64,000 nt of DNA from the NCBI GenBank assembly GCA_049999765.1, contig JBNGIQ010009290.1:97119-161118 (forward strand), given 5' to 3'. The notes beneath the pieces are model-generated. The model saw nothing but the letters and a program-made list of their open reading frames with translations. It was not told the DNA's origin and ran no database searches. Source of the stretch: Phaeoceros laevis. Its lineage: Eukaryota; Anthocerotophyta; Anthocerotopsida; Notothyladales. Made by a program: the position numbers and the translations under genes. Positions 31,271-43,105 of the stretch are shown here, in pieces; the stretch's first letter is position 1, and every line of letters begins with the position of its first letter.

Positions 31271-32361
31271 ATGTGGCAGGAATTTCAGGGATTATTGAAC
31301 GCAGCAGGCAGAAGCATGGCCAGGGAGAATGCGGTGGCTGTGGTCCAGCCATCGCGAAGCCCCGACGAGCTGGAGACAATTTGCAATGATGCTGACGTGC
31401 AGAGTGCATTCCGCGAGCGGAGGGACCATGACTTTTTGAGCAATTTAGCTGTGCCAGACTCCTTGTCACCTGCGGATCCTCGGTCTGCCATTTTTGAAAG
31501 GCGATGCCTCCAGACCTCGTTATCTTGGAACCTGCGAGCAGAGAGATCTAAAATGAAGCGCCTGCATAGGAGTGTTTCGGATAGCTGTGCCTCTGCTCCA
31601 AAGCAAAGTAGTATTCGGAGTGTGACCGTGACGGATGAGGACCTGGATGAGTTGAAAGGGACAATAGACCTGGGGTTTGGCTTCACCGAACAATGCATTC
31701 GGAATCCCGCTCTTCAGAAGACTCTACCAGCTCTGGAGTTTTGCAGTGCCATTGAGCACATCAAAGAAACAACACTCTCTCCTTCGCCATCCAGAACATC
31801 TTCCACTGCCGCAAGTGACTGTCAAAGAAAGGGAGGTAATCATCCCTCAAGTCCGGTGGCAGGAGAATGCAGCTGCTCCTCGTCCCCTGTTCGTGACGAA
31901 GCGCAATCCAACCATCCCGTCTCAACTTGGACGCCTCCCAAGCCAGGTCTGCACTCATTCCCTGCCAATCTTTTTTTCATATTCTGAGTTGTGCTCATGT
32001 CATGCTCTTTCTTCATTGTTATTTAGCTTTACTGGTGTCCTAGTCCTCCATGTTTCTTTGATTCTACAAATCGAATGCTGCCTGAAAGTTCTGTGACGAG
32101 ATGAGTCTGTTTGGCTGGTGCTGAGCAAACTGTGACCACTATACTCATCTGAAAACCTTCAGCAATTTTGTTTGGCGAAGTTTTTTTTTGAACTGTCCCG
32201 AACATGCCATCATCCAGTGCTGTACTCTGCCAGCTAGATTTGCTTATTATTGTTGTCGGTTTGCAGGGGATAATCCTCAGACTGTGAAGCGACAATTACG
32301 TCATTGGGCACAAGCAGTTGGCTGCATTACCCGCATCCGTGAGGTACTGTCCTCGGCTTAG
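31271..32361 (+). CDS. DUF1685 family protein, 2 exons
   Basis: Plant-specific protein of unknown function. Exons are 31271-31946 and 32267-32361 (donor CCAG/GTCTGC, acceptor TTGCAG), in phase, giving 256 residues. The DUF1685 signature is SVTVTDEDLDELKGTIDLGF, then an LPALEFCSAI segment, a Ser/Pro-rich spacer, and the C-terminal block GDNPQTVKRQLRHWAQAVGC split across the intron. The family ends with a similar VK-RLK-WAQAVAC block, which supports the second exon. The start at 31271 is the first in-frame Met; a later Met at about residue 17 is possible. Confidence 0.87.
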
Positions 32362-33008
32362 AGGGTTCGCTTCATGATGCACCTGTGAGAGCATCAGTTA
32401 GTAGGAGAGGAGAAGCAGGAGGATTCATGTACAATTGTAGAGAGACAGGAGAAGGTAATTGTTGATACTGTATTTTGATACTGTATAAAGGTTTTCCGCC
32501 TAGCCACATTCTGCCTGGCCACATCTCTGTGTGTAAAAAAGATGTTAGCATTTATAATAATACCAACCAGTGTAGGCAGTAGACATGATAGAATAATGCT
32601 CAAACACACACTGGTCTGTACTTGCCGACTGAATTCTAGACAAGCACCGAGCAGAAGCTCTGCAATGTTTCCTAACCAGCTAGTCTACTGACTAACTGAA
32701 GAATATTGGCCGCCTGTCAGCAGGTCCAAGATTGACAAGGCTCTCTAATAGACAAAGTTGGAATTCATACGCTGGCTGAGACACGGCTTCCAGTACCTGG
32801 TCTGCCCTGAATCTGCAATCCAGCACTGTACACATGGGCTTCCAACACAAGAGCTATCGGTCTATCACATACATAAGCAGCAGCAGTAGTACAGTAAATA
32901 CACTACCTTAGTACTTACTCTACTAGACTAGATTAGAAATACCTAGTAGAGATGTGCCATATACACAGTTATGGAAGTCGCACATAACATGGAATCCTGG
33001 ATGGGGTT
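32362..33008. other. Intergenic region between DUF1685 and F-box/kelch genes
   Basis: Convergent 3' flanks of the two genes. Nothing else recognised. Confidence 0.5.
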
Positions 33009-34142
33009 TCAAACTTCCACAGTGCTGGAAGAGACGGTGAGGCCAGCGAAAGCCTCGTCCGTCTCCAGACTCACCCACTCTCCCTCTCCTGCCATCTGCT
33101 TGGGGGGCTTGTACATGAGGCAGCGCCCCCCGCCATTGACAGAGCCGGTGAGGAAGACACATCCTTGCACGGCCGTGGCGCGGGGAGCCACCCTCCCACC
33201 CTCGGGAACTCCGTCCATCCGCACCCAGGAATTGGTGGCGGGCAGGTACCTGAACATATGCTGCCTGTGGAAAGCGTAGAGATGGCCAGCAGCCACAACA
33301 GAGGAGCTGGGGCAGGTCCCCAGGCTCCACAAATCCTCAATTCTCTGCCAGCAACCAAGCTCCGGGTCGTAGACGTCCGCGCTCCTGCCGAACTGGCCCT
33401 GAGACTCGGTGGCGTAGCCGCTGATGACATGGAACTTGCCGTCCAGGAAATGGCCGGTGCACTCGTCCCGCTCCTCGCTGAGGTGAGGCAGCACCTCCCA
33501 CCGGTCTTCCCCGATGCGGTAAACCTCGGCCGAGGTGAGAGCGTTCTTGCTGTCATCGTGCCCCCCCGCAACGTAGATGGCCCCCTGGTGCGCCCCGCAG
33601 GCGAAGAAGGAGCGCACAGTGAGCATGTCCGCGCACCTGGTCCAGGCACCTGCGGAGAAATTGAACATGTAGACGCACTTCATGGCCTCCCATGTGGCCG
33701 GGTCCCAGCCTCCCAGGATGAAGAGGGAGCCCTCGAAGGCCACGCTCTGGCAGAAGAGCGGCATGCCCTGAGGGAAGTCGGGAATCGGAGGCAACCGCTC
33801 CCACGTCCCCGCCTTGAGGTCGTGCACCGTGACCGCGTACACCGGCGCCGCCACCTGCTTCTCCCCTCCCTTGCTGGATTGCGCCGCGGCCGGCAGCGCC
33901 TGGATGAGGCACACGCAGTGGCTGGTGGTGCTGGCCCGCCTGCGCTCCTCGTAGAATTGCGGCCGGTTCACCAATTGCTCCCACTTCCGGCACACCCCTA
34001 GCAGCTGGGGATGGCACTTGTACGACACTCGCAGCAGGCATTCCAGAGCAATGTCCTCCGGCAGGCCAGGGATGAGATCCACGTCCATCTCCCCTCCCGG
34101 CACCTCCTCCACTTCCATAGCCTCGTGGCCATGCTCCGCCAT
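33009..34142 (-). CDS. F-box/kelch-repeat protein (KMD/KFB type)
   Basis: Substrate receptor of an SCF E3 ubiquitin ligase; single exon. I place the start at 34142 (MAEHGHEAMEVEEVPGG, 377 aa) because the upstream in-frame Met at 34172 adds only a hydrophobic MLFLLCFVVV leader that the family lacks. The F-box is at about residues 25-65: LIPGLPEDIALECLLRVSYK, then CHPQLLGVCRKWEQLVN. Kelch repeats follow: LFILGGWDPATWEAMKCVYM, FFACGAHQGAIYVAGGHDDS, LTSAEVYRIGEDRWEVLPHL, FHVISGY...SADVYDPELGCWQ. The close match to Arabidopsis KISS ME DEADLY-type proteins suggests targets such as type-B response regulators or phenylalanine ammonia-lyase, but the target is inference. A GC-rich, intron-free gene whose degraded relative lies at 23600-24245. 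Confidence 0.93.
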   Translation of the reverse strand: MAEHGHEAMEVEEVPGGEMDVDLIPGLPEDIALECLLRVSYKCHPQLLGVCRKWEQLVNRPQFYEERRRASTTSHCVCLIQALPAAAQSSKGGEKQVAAPVYAVTVHDLKAGTWERLPPIPDFPQGMPLFCQSVAFEGSLFILGGWDPATWEAMKCVYMFNFSAGAWTRCADMLTVRSFFACGAHQGAIYVAGGHDDSKNALTSAEVYRIGEDRWEVLPHLSEERDECTGHFLDGKFHVISGYATESQGQFGRSADVYDPELGCWQRIEDLWSLGTCPSSSVVAAGHLYAFHRQHMFRYLPATNSWVRMDGVPEGGRVAPRATAVQGCVFLTGSVNGGGRCLMYKPPKQMAGEGEWVSLETDEAFAGLTVSSSTVEV

Positions 34143-37100
34143 CACAACAACAAAACACAACAAAAACAACAACCTAGTACTCCCCGCCTCGGTTTTTCTC
34201 CGCCCGGCTCAGGGGAAATTCAACAGCCACTCCCCGCCGGCAGCGGTGACAATCCTGATGAGCTAACAAGACAGGCAATTGACAAATTGCACGGCTGTGC
34301 AACCTCCGGTGTGGCAAAAGCGAAATTGAGCAGCAGAAGGGAAGCTCTTGCTTGGCCGCCGGAGCTCCCGCAGAAGCAGATCAAGCAGGCGGATGAAGGG
34401 AAGAGCTCACAGTAGAGGCAATTAGGAGGAGAGCAGCATCAACAGCAAAGTGCAGCAGCAAAATGTGAAGTGAAATCGCTTGCTTGTGAGAGCGGCTTAA
34501 GAAGAAGAAGACGAAGAGAGAAGTGGAGAGGGGGAAGATGAAGGACAGCACATGTACACTACAGCACCAGCTGCGAGATATCCGACCTCCAACAACCATC
34601 ATCACCCATGCTTTGCTGCGCAAAGAGCTACGCAGCGCGCACACACTCTCGCTCGTCTCTCTCCACAGTGATGGCCCCACTTGACCTTTGCAGCACCACC
34701 TGCAGCAAGCAAAGCTTGAAAGCTGCCGCTGTTCCGTTTGCTTCTGGATATGCGAGAAGATGAAGACGATACACAATGCACGAATCTAAATCTGTCCATC
34801 CACCTCCACTTCCACTTCCACTTTCAGTGCCGCTGCTGGCAAGGAGGGTGCTGCCGCCGACATCGCCATCCAGATCGGAGCCCTGTTGTCCTGTCCGGTG
34901 GCGTAACTGTCGAGGCGAAACACTCGTCCCAGTGCCGTCCCTACTCAACTCAGGTAGGAAGGGGTTAAGGGGTTTCTGCTACCCTTTCACCGGCGGGCAA
35001 ATAAAATAGAATCTGAATCGGGGGCCCTATCCGCGTGACCGTCGTCGCTGACTGCGTTGCTTGCCCAACCGCACCACCCCAGTTCGGATAAACTTGAGTC
35101 GACAAGCAACGCGTACGCGCCCTACGCTGGGCCCACGTCGGCTTTCTGAAACGTCTCGACGCCGGTCGCGACGGGCTACGTGCGCCACGTGACGGGCCGT
35201 GCTGGTGAAGAGCGGGTGGGTGCATGCGTCGACCGGTGCTGGCGCATCCCTGGCCAGGTAATTTCTTATTAACCGCTGGGTGGATTCCCAGCCGCTTACC
35301 GCCGCGGGCCGGGGCCTACCGCTCACGTGGCAGCTTTTGTACTGCACGCAGCCCAACGTGGTCTTTTTCCACGAAAAGCAGTGCGCTATTTGAAAAACAG
35401 TCGCGGGGGAGCCTCCTCATCCGGTGCCGCCCAATAGGCTGCCGGCACCTGTGGGGTAACTGACAGTGCTGACAACTGCCGGTCGCCCTTTAGGTTTGTT
35501 AGATATGATCCTTTAGGTCGGCTAGATATTATCCTTCGCTCTGTTCTGCCCACTTGGCGGCTTCTGCAGTAGCGAATTTTGAAGCAGCTCTCATGACTGA
35601 GATCTTTTAGTGTGGTTTTCGCCATGACGCGGGTTTTTTTCGAAGCTGGAGGGTGGACTGGTAGAGGTGGTGGTGAATAACGGTGAGGTGGCGGGATCGA
35701 TCCCCGAGAGGAGAAGTTCACCCTCGTTTTACCGTCGTAAGTGTTCGAAATACTGTGGTACGGCGAGGCATGTTGCTTGCGGGAGTCATCGGTCAGGCTG
35801 GGAAAGGTCGAGGGATGCTCCGAGACGGCAGGAGTCGAAGGGCCCAGCCCAGGAGGGGCGAGGGTCATGGAGCACGCCAGTGATGATAAGATTGGTTGGG
35901 AAGGCCATGTCAGACATAGATAAGTCTGAACTTGGGAGATATGTACTGTATGTAGCCGTTTGCTTGGGATGCCGCGAGTCGTGCGGGTGTCGGTCCAACT
36001 TGTCCTTGTCTTCTCGTGATGCCGGAGGTGGCACGGTGCCGTCTCCTCCTGGCCTTCCAGCTTGAAGTGGAAGGAGGAGGAGGTCTGAGCTGTGCCTACT
36101 GTGATCGCGAAGGGGGATGGGTCCAGCATACCTGTGAAGAGGCAGAGATGTAGGCGAGGAAACCGGGTGTGATGGCAGCTAGCGAAAAGGTTTCTCTGTC
36201 ACAGGCCTCCTCAGTCGGGGAGAGATGCTGTGGTCCTGCAGAGCTTGTCGCCTGCGATGGAGCCTTAGTGCGGTAGGCCGGTTGGTGCCATCTGACCTAG
36301 TTGTATGAAGCAAGCAGGAGGCTGGCGGGGCGGGCCCTTGATGTGTTCTCACACGGATGAGACGTCTCTGTGTCAGTCGCAAGGTTTCAGGTACGTAGCA
36401 TCCGTGTTAGCACTTAGGTGACATCCAACAATCAATCGGCTTGCTTGGAGAGCTACAGACGGCTTGATTGATTGCGATAGTTTCCAGGTGATGGTGACTA
36501 GTGCTGTCCATCGGACCACCTCCCTGCAATGACCTTGTCATCTGTTTCTTTCTCACCTTCCAGCTGCCCCCACCGGTTTGCAATTCCAAGGAACTCTCTT
36601 GTGCTTCTCGAGGAGCTTCCAGAGTTAAACTGCGCAGGTTGCTCATGTGTTCAAACCTAGTAGGTGCCCCATTGCTTTAATGTCGTAGCTGCCATGGACA
36701 TCAGTCCCTACCTGGTTCATCGCGACGGAGAAATGAATCGGCAGATGGCTAGTTCAGTCCACACTGGCTGTTCTGTGCATGAAACCCTCGGACCTGGGAA
36801 TCAAAGCAAGAATTCTCTCAGTCCAATATCATCTGTTTCTGGAGGCGGGGCAATGGTCACAAATTTGTTGAAGCTTAGCACTTGGCAGAGCGTGATGAGC
36901 ATAGCCCGAAGTCATGACGAAAAAAGTCTCGCAAGCTTGTGGATTGGGTTTCTTGACTACCAAAGTATTTAATTTCATCGGTCGAAAAAGAGAGAAAAAG
37001 AACGGCCCTTGCACCCTTATCTCCCTGAACTGGCTAACTGGCTAGTTTCTGCCACTTGGTCCATTCGGACGGACTTAAAATGCTGCAGAAATTGCGTCGC

Positions 37101-37327
37101 AGGCTTGCCAAGTTTGCTAGATGCGTGATGCCATGAGAGTTTGTCTCGCAAGTAACTCGGAAAAGCCAACATACAATCACCGATTTTCGTGGGAGGGGGG
37201 AGGAGGCGGTGGCTTGGCCAAATTTCCAGGCTAGACTTGAGCTGCGTTCCCCGCACCGCGACTCCTAGGCAGTGAAGGTCCTACTCCAAAAGGTGATTTG
37301 TGAGAGGCCATCTCCCGATTTTGCGAC
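34143..37327. other. Intergenic region upstream of F-box/kelch and of peroxisomal MDH
   Basis: 34143 to about 34800 is a purine-poor, CT-rich stretch consistent with a long 5' UTR and promoter of the F-box gene. 34970-36100 has mixed composition, with a B-box-like GGGATCGATCCCC at about 35693. 36100-37327 shows several open frames (for example 36664-36972) without family signatures. No gene is called. Confidence 0.4.
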
Positions 37328-39195
37328 ATGGCAGAGCGAGTGGCTAGAATTGCAGCGCACCTGGCACCCTTGCCAAACGTATGTCCTCACTCACCCTGTG
37401 GGTGGCTGTTTCCTGTGGCGCACTTTTCTGCTGGCAGATGCATGCAGTGGTGGACACTGTTGGTTGGTTCTTGAATTGACATTGGTGCTTGTCTGAGCCG
37501 AATTTGCAGCAAATGTCGGCACTGAGCTTGGAGAATTGCCGATCCAAGGGTGCTGCTCCTGGTTACAGGGTTGCCATTCTGGGTGCAGCAGGAGGCATCG
37601 GTCAGCCCTTGTCGTTGCTCCTCAAGACCAATCCTCTGGTTTCTGTGTTGCACCTCTATGATGTCTTCAACACCCCTGGGGTGACTGCTGATTTGAGTCA
37701 CCTCAACACATCCACGGTGGTGGGTTTGTTTGCATTCACTCTGGTTGGATTGTGTGGGGTGGCAGATTCGCTCGTTCTCGTTCAGTCCTGGAGGGAACAC
37801 CAAGTGTACCACTGTGTTTGAACTGCCATTGGCATTTTGTGGTACAGGTTCGGGGATTTCTGGGGCCAGACCAGTTACCCGCAGCTCTGACGGACATGGA
37901 CTTGGTCATCATTCCAGCTGGAATTCCGAGGAAGCCGGGCATGTCGAGGGATGACTTGTTCAAGATCAATGCAGGGATAGTGCGGTCACTTTGTGAGGGC
38001 ATTGCTAAACACTGCCCCAGGGCTTTAGTGAACATAATCAGCAACCCTGTGAATTCCACTGTGCCCATTGCTGCGGAAGTGTTCAAGAAAGCTGGCACAT
38101 ATGATTCCAGACGTCTGTTTGGTGTCACTACCTTGGATGTGGTCAGAGCGAATACATTTGTGGTAAGCTGTGAATCTCTCTACAGTTGCTACTTTTTAGC
38201 GTGTCTTGCTTCTGTTTGTTTCACGTTGTGGAACAAACTGAAACGGTTCATGGTAAATGCCATGATGGCAGGCAGAAGTTCTTGGTTTGGATCCGACAGA
38301 AGTGGATGTGCCAGTGGTGGGTGGTCATGCAGGAGTCACCATTCTACCTCTGCTTTCTCAGGTACATTCCTGCCCGTGTTCTTGCATGGATTCACGCCCT
38401 GCCATTGTTCTGCCGTTTCCTTGTGAGTGTCCTTTGACATCTACAGGTCCCCATCCACAGGTTACGCCTCCAGCATCTTTCACAAGCGAGGAGATCGACT
38501 ATTTAACCAAGCGGATCCAGAATGGTGGTACAGAAGTTGTCGAAGTACGTACTCACCGTTTGGCTACAGACCAACTCTTGCTGTCAAGCTGAATACTTGT
38601 GGTGCGCATGTTATCCAGACTGACATATCTGAGATACCCTGCAGGCCAAAGCAGGAACAGGCTCTGCAACTCTGTCAATGGTAATGGTTTTTACCGTCTC
38701 AATGCCTTCGTGGCTACTGTCTACTCTTCTGTTGTGCTTACCATGATTTTCATTGCTGGCATGCAGGCATATGCTGCTGCAAGGTTTGCAGAGTGGTGTA
38801 TTAGAGGCTTGCGCGGAGAAGCCGGAGTGGTTGCTTGTGCTTATGTTGAATCAAAGGTGATGTATGGTTCTTCAGTCTAGATTGTCGGTAGCAGCCATTG
38901 GAAAGCTGTGATGTGATGCTAAGGTAATAATGGTGGCTACAGGTCACCAACCTTCCCTTCTTTGCCTCCAAAGTACGGATTGGACGCAATGGTATCGAGG
39001 AGATTCTTCCCTTGGGTCCTTTGAGCGAGTTCGAAAGGTTAGTTCCTTGACACTACCACTTTTGTTGGTAAGACGCTTTGTACAAGCTTAACGGCTCGGC
39101 TGGGATGATCGAAATGCAGGAAAGCTCTGAAGGATGCTGAGAAGGAGCTCGACGAGAGCATTCAGAAGGGGGTCACTTTCGTGCACAATGCATAG
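37328..39195 (+). CDS. PMDH: Peroxisomal (glyoxysomal) NAD-malate dehydrogenase, 9 exons
   Basis: Interconverts malate and oxaloacetate with NAD in peroxisomes, supporting fatty-acid beta-oxidation and photorespiration. Exons are 37328-37378, 37510-37719, 37848-38162, 38272-38361, 38461-38544, 38645-38680, 38767-38856, 38943-39037 and 39120-39195, all in phase, 348 residues. Exon 1 encodes [17 protein letters not shown], whose RVARIAAHL is a PTS2 import signal (R-x6-HL) like RIARISAHL of known gMDHs. The Rossmann motif is [20 protein letters not shown]. The substrate and catalytic regions are [30 protein letters not shown] [20 protein letters not shown], and [14 protein letters not shown] with the catalytic His. 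The intron directly after the PTS2 exon fits a modular targeting exon. The C-terminus is KGVTFVHNA. Confidence 0.97.
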
Positions 39196-39312
39196 ATTGG
39201 TTTTAGCAACACAGATTGGTTTCAGCAGCATTTCCAATAGAATAGAAATGGAGACAAGCTTTGGGTTACTGAATGCAGCTTGCAGCTTCGAAGCCTTCGT
39301 CAGATAACCACG

Positions 39313-42300
39313 TCATCGTACCTGTCCCAAGAACGCCAAATGCTCTGTTCCCACACTAGTGAACGCTTGTGAACACTGCTCCTGCGGAACATGGATCTCC
39401 TCTTCTGCTTGATGTAAGCTTATCTTTATTAACAGGTCAGTCAATTTGTCCTTTTCTTGGTTCTCCAAGCTACTCACCACGAAAGTGTGTAATTCCCTCT
39501 TAAGCTCGATCCAGCACTGCTCAGGCTTCTTCCATGCACCCGATTGCAATCTCATCTCATGCACCTCCTTTGCACACTCCCAGTTTGAGATATCCGCATA
39601 AATGTTCCACATGAGCACATATATGCGACAGAGTGTTGTGGTTGTAGACCTATGGCACGATCAAAAGCTTGTCTGCCCAGTACTACTCTCCCATGCATTC
39701 TGCAGGCACCTAACAAGCACAGCCAAATAGCTAGAGAAGGTTGGACTGTCATGGTCAGTATCAACTCGCATAATCTTGTGAAGTATCCTGCTCGTCCAAG
39801 CAAGTCTACCATGGTAATATAGTGCTCAATCTCTCGAGTTATGCCATAGTCTTTGACCATCGACTCAAAGTACTCGGAGCCTCGGTCTACTAACCCTGCA
39901 TGACTGCAGGTCGAGCGAGGTGCAAGAAATGTGATTTTGTTTGGCTTCACACCCGCCCTCAGCATGTCCTCGTATTTCTGTAAGGTTGCTGCATGATCTC
40001 CTTCTCGGGCATAACCAGCAAGTAGTGCAGTCCAGGAAATCACATTCGGCTCCGGCAAAGCCTCAAACACAGTCTGGGCATCCACCATGCTTGAACATCG
40101 CCCATATGCATGCATCAATGTGCTGGCCACAAGATTGCTGGCAGTAGGTACATGAGAGTGATGGATCTGCCTGCAAACGTCCAAGCTTCCTGTACTACTG
40201 CAAGCTTGCAAGACACATACAAGTGTGATCTTATTTGGTAATTTTCCCTCCCTTTGCATCTGCTCGTATAGTTGCAAAGCTTTGTCTCCTAGATCATGTA
40301 GAACATATGCTGCAAGCATTGCATTCCAGGTACCCAGGTCTCGTGTAGGCAGCCCATCAAAGACACGCTGTGCATCTCGAATGCTCCCGCACTTCCCATA
40401 CATGGTGCTGAGAGAGCTGCCAACAAACACATCTGATTGGTAGCCCTTCCTGCAGATGTCGCAATGTATCGCCTTGCCCATTCTGAGCAACTGCATTTCA
40501 GTGGACACTCTGTTCACCATATCTTCCTTACCAGCAAGCAAGGTACATGCTTGAAGCATGCTAACGAATGCTCTATCATCTGGACTCACACCTTCCTCCT
40601 GCATTTGCACGTACAGCTGCAACGCCTTGTCTCCAAGACCCTGCTCAAGATAACCTGAGACCAAAGCAATCCATACTACAACACTTCGGCGAGACAACCT
40701 GTGAAACAGATTCTCCGCATCCGCAAGGCCTCCACACTTTCCGTACATGCTGATAAGGGTGGTCCTTCTAATGATATCTGCTCCACAGCCTAACCTCCAA
40801 GATTCTGCCTCTATCGCCTTCACCTTCTTTAGAACCGTCAACTTGATCCGTTGTCCATCCAAAGCAATAGGTGCTTCCTTCTCTGCAAGCATGCCACATG
40901 CCGCTCCAGGGTAGCAAATGTCGAAGTGTCTGCACTAACTCCTTCCTCTTGCATTTTGTTATATAGCTGCAAAGCATTCTCCGCTTGTCCCTTCTCAACA
41001 AAGATACCCAAAAGTGACGTCCATGCCACTACACTACGCTGACATAATCCGTCAAACACGTTCTGGCGATCCACAATGCTCCAGCACCTCCCGTAGGTAT
41101 TAAGCAGGGTGATACCTACAACGACATCTGATACATGAGACTTCTTCCAAGCCTCGGCATGAATAGCTTTGACATTCTCCAGAGCCTGTAGTTTCGTAGG
41201 CTGGCCATCCACCAATGCAGGTTCTTCCATGACCGCAACCAGACTACATGCCCTAAGTGCACTCACAAACATCTGACTATCTGCAGCTACTCCTTCCAGT
41301 TGCTTTTGCATGTACAGCTGCAAGCCCTTCTCCGGTTGTCCCTGCTCAACATATACTGTCACCAGGGAAGTCCAGGCCACCACATCCAAAAAGAACAATT
41401 CACTGAATACTATCTCTGCATTGCATATGCTGCCACACTTCCCGTACATGGTGATGAGCGCACAACTGACAAAGGAATCTAAATCAAAACCCTTCCTCCG
41501 ACAGTAAGCATGCAGTGCCTTCCCCTTTTGCAGAGACTTGGGTTTAGTGAAACCTTTCGCAACCTCATGCGTCTCGTCCTCTGCCAGCATGCTGCATCCC
41601 TGAAGTACACTAACCATGGTCCTGCTGCTTGGAGTTACGCCTTTCTCCTGCATTAGTCTATACAATTCCAAGGTTTCTTGTGCTTGACCATTCTGAGAAT
41701 ATGCTGCCAGCATTACATTCCACGAAACCACACTTCTGTCGGACAAGCCATCAAACACTTTGCGTGCATCCACAACGCTCCCACATTTTCCATACATTTC
41801 CACCAGCGAGGTTGCCACAAACACATCAGAATGGAACCCGTATTTTAGAACTTCAGCATGCATTCTCTTCCCTCCTTCCAGATCAGAAATGCTAGCACAA
41901 GCTTTGAGCAGGCTGGCAAGGGTGTATTTATTTGGCTCCAAACCATCCTCTTACATAAGTGCATACATTCTGAGGGCCTCCTTACCGCCTGTGGCGTTGG
42001 TGTACCCTGATATCACAGCTGCCCAGGAAAAAGCACTTCGGTTCGGTAAACTGTGAAATACCCTGAGAGCATCCTCTAAGGCACCGCACTTAACCAATGT
42101 ACTTACTACAAACTCGCCAAGAAACCTGGAAGCATTCAAGCCATGTTTGGTCAAATGGGCATGTACTTGTTTGGTATGAGCCAATGCCCGCTTCTCATTG
42201 CATGCTTTTAATAAAGCGCTATACACGGTGACAGAGGGTATACAGCCCTTCTCATCCATAATCCACAGGACATCCAAAGCTCTGTCCAGCTGACCCTCCA

Positions 42301-42592
42301 TGCACAGCTTTCGAATTTCGTGACCAGAATGATCCAAGAAGGAAGGCCCCAGAGGCCCACCTAGCTGGAGATTTGAGGGGAGCACACTGGTGCCTTGGCT
42401 TTTCAATCGGATGACCCTTGTTGGGCCACAGTGCTCGAGGTCTGCATGCCAGGAGCCCCCCTTCCCCACCGACCTGTACTGCGTCCAGCTCTTTTGTGTG
42501 TTGGAGGCGCATCTTGCCGACGCCAAATTCGTCCTTGTCTTGATGCAGCTGGTCCGGAGCACTGCCGCGGAAGCCAGCTGGGAATGGGTCAA
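39313..42592 (-). pseudogene. Broken PLS-class PPR gene (E+ type)
   Basis: Long minus-strand PPR reading interrupted three times. The N-terminal piece (42592-41954) starts MTHSQLASAAVLRTSCIKTR and reaches KEALRMYALM; a TAA at 41951-41953 sits where paralogues have a glutamine codon (CAA to TAA), and EDGLEPNKYTLASLLKACAS continues in the same frame. A one-base loss near 40905 shifts from DTSTFATLE to CGMLAEKEAPIALDGQ. A two-base AT insertion in an ATAT run near 39620 shifts from QHSVAY to LMWNIYADISNWE. Sequence then continues through a PG-box-like WKKPEQCWIELKRELHTFVV and ends without a DYW domain. L motifs bear the same insertion as the PPRs at 17.3 and 20.8 kb. Three small lesions with otherwise preserved coding suggest recent decay; assembly error is the alternative. 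Confidence 0.75.
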
Positions 42593-42885
42593 GGGTCAAG
42601 GACCAAGTATCGAGCTTGAGCACCCAAACATCGGTGCTTCACATGGGGGCCGGCTGCTATGTGTGAAGGGACGAGCGAGCTGGCTGCAGAGCGAATAGAT
42701 GTCCAACACGAAAGACTTCAGTATACTAAGTTACTCGGAGTCTCGGATAGATCTCGTTAGGAGGATTCAAAATGCACAAATAGTTTTGCCATTTACAGGA
42801 CACAGCCGCTATTACTTGGTCGGTGATACTTCCATCCGCTTCGAGTGCATGCGTGTGGCAGTGAGTGGTGGGATGACAATGCCTG

Positions 42886-43105
42886 TTTGTGGCACTCTGT
42901 GGAGGGTATGTCAAACCTGTGTGGAGGGTCTGTTTGTGGCAATGTGTGGAGGGTATGTCAAACCTGTGTGGCGGGTCTCTTTGTGGCAATGTGTGGAGGG
43001 TACCATGTCAAACCTGTGTGGAGGGTATTATGTCAAACCTGTGTGGAGGGTATGCATCCCTGTGGCACTCTGTGGAGGGTATATTATCACTGTGTACAGT
43101 GTGGA
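42886..43105 (+). repeat. GTGGAGGGT minisatellite
   Basis: Irregular array of units built from TGTGGAGGGTATGTCAAACC and a longer form TGTTTGTGGCA(A/C)TGTGTGGAGGG, about ten GTGGAGGGT or GTGGCGGGT cores in 220 bp. Confidence 0.9.

Noticed and set aside
35640-35720. A tRNA gene
   Set aside because: Only a B-box-like GATCGATCC is present; no acceptor stem or anticodon loop can be assembled.
36664-36972. 102-codon plus-strand open frame upstream of peroxisomal MDH
   Set aside because: No motif or conserved pattern seen; probably chance in 3 kb of intergenic DNA.
41951-41953. Stop codon in the PPR locus explained by RNA editing (U-to-C) restoring glutamine
   Set aside because: U-to-C editing in seed-free plants is known in organelles, not nuclear mRNAs, and two indels nearby would not be repaired by it.
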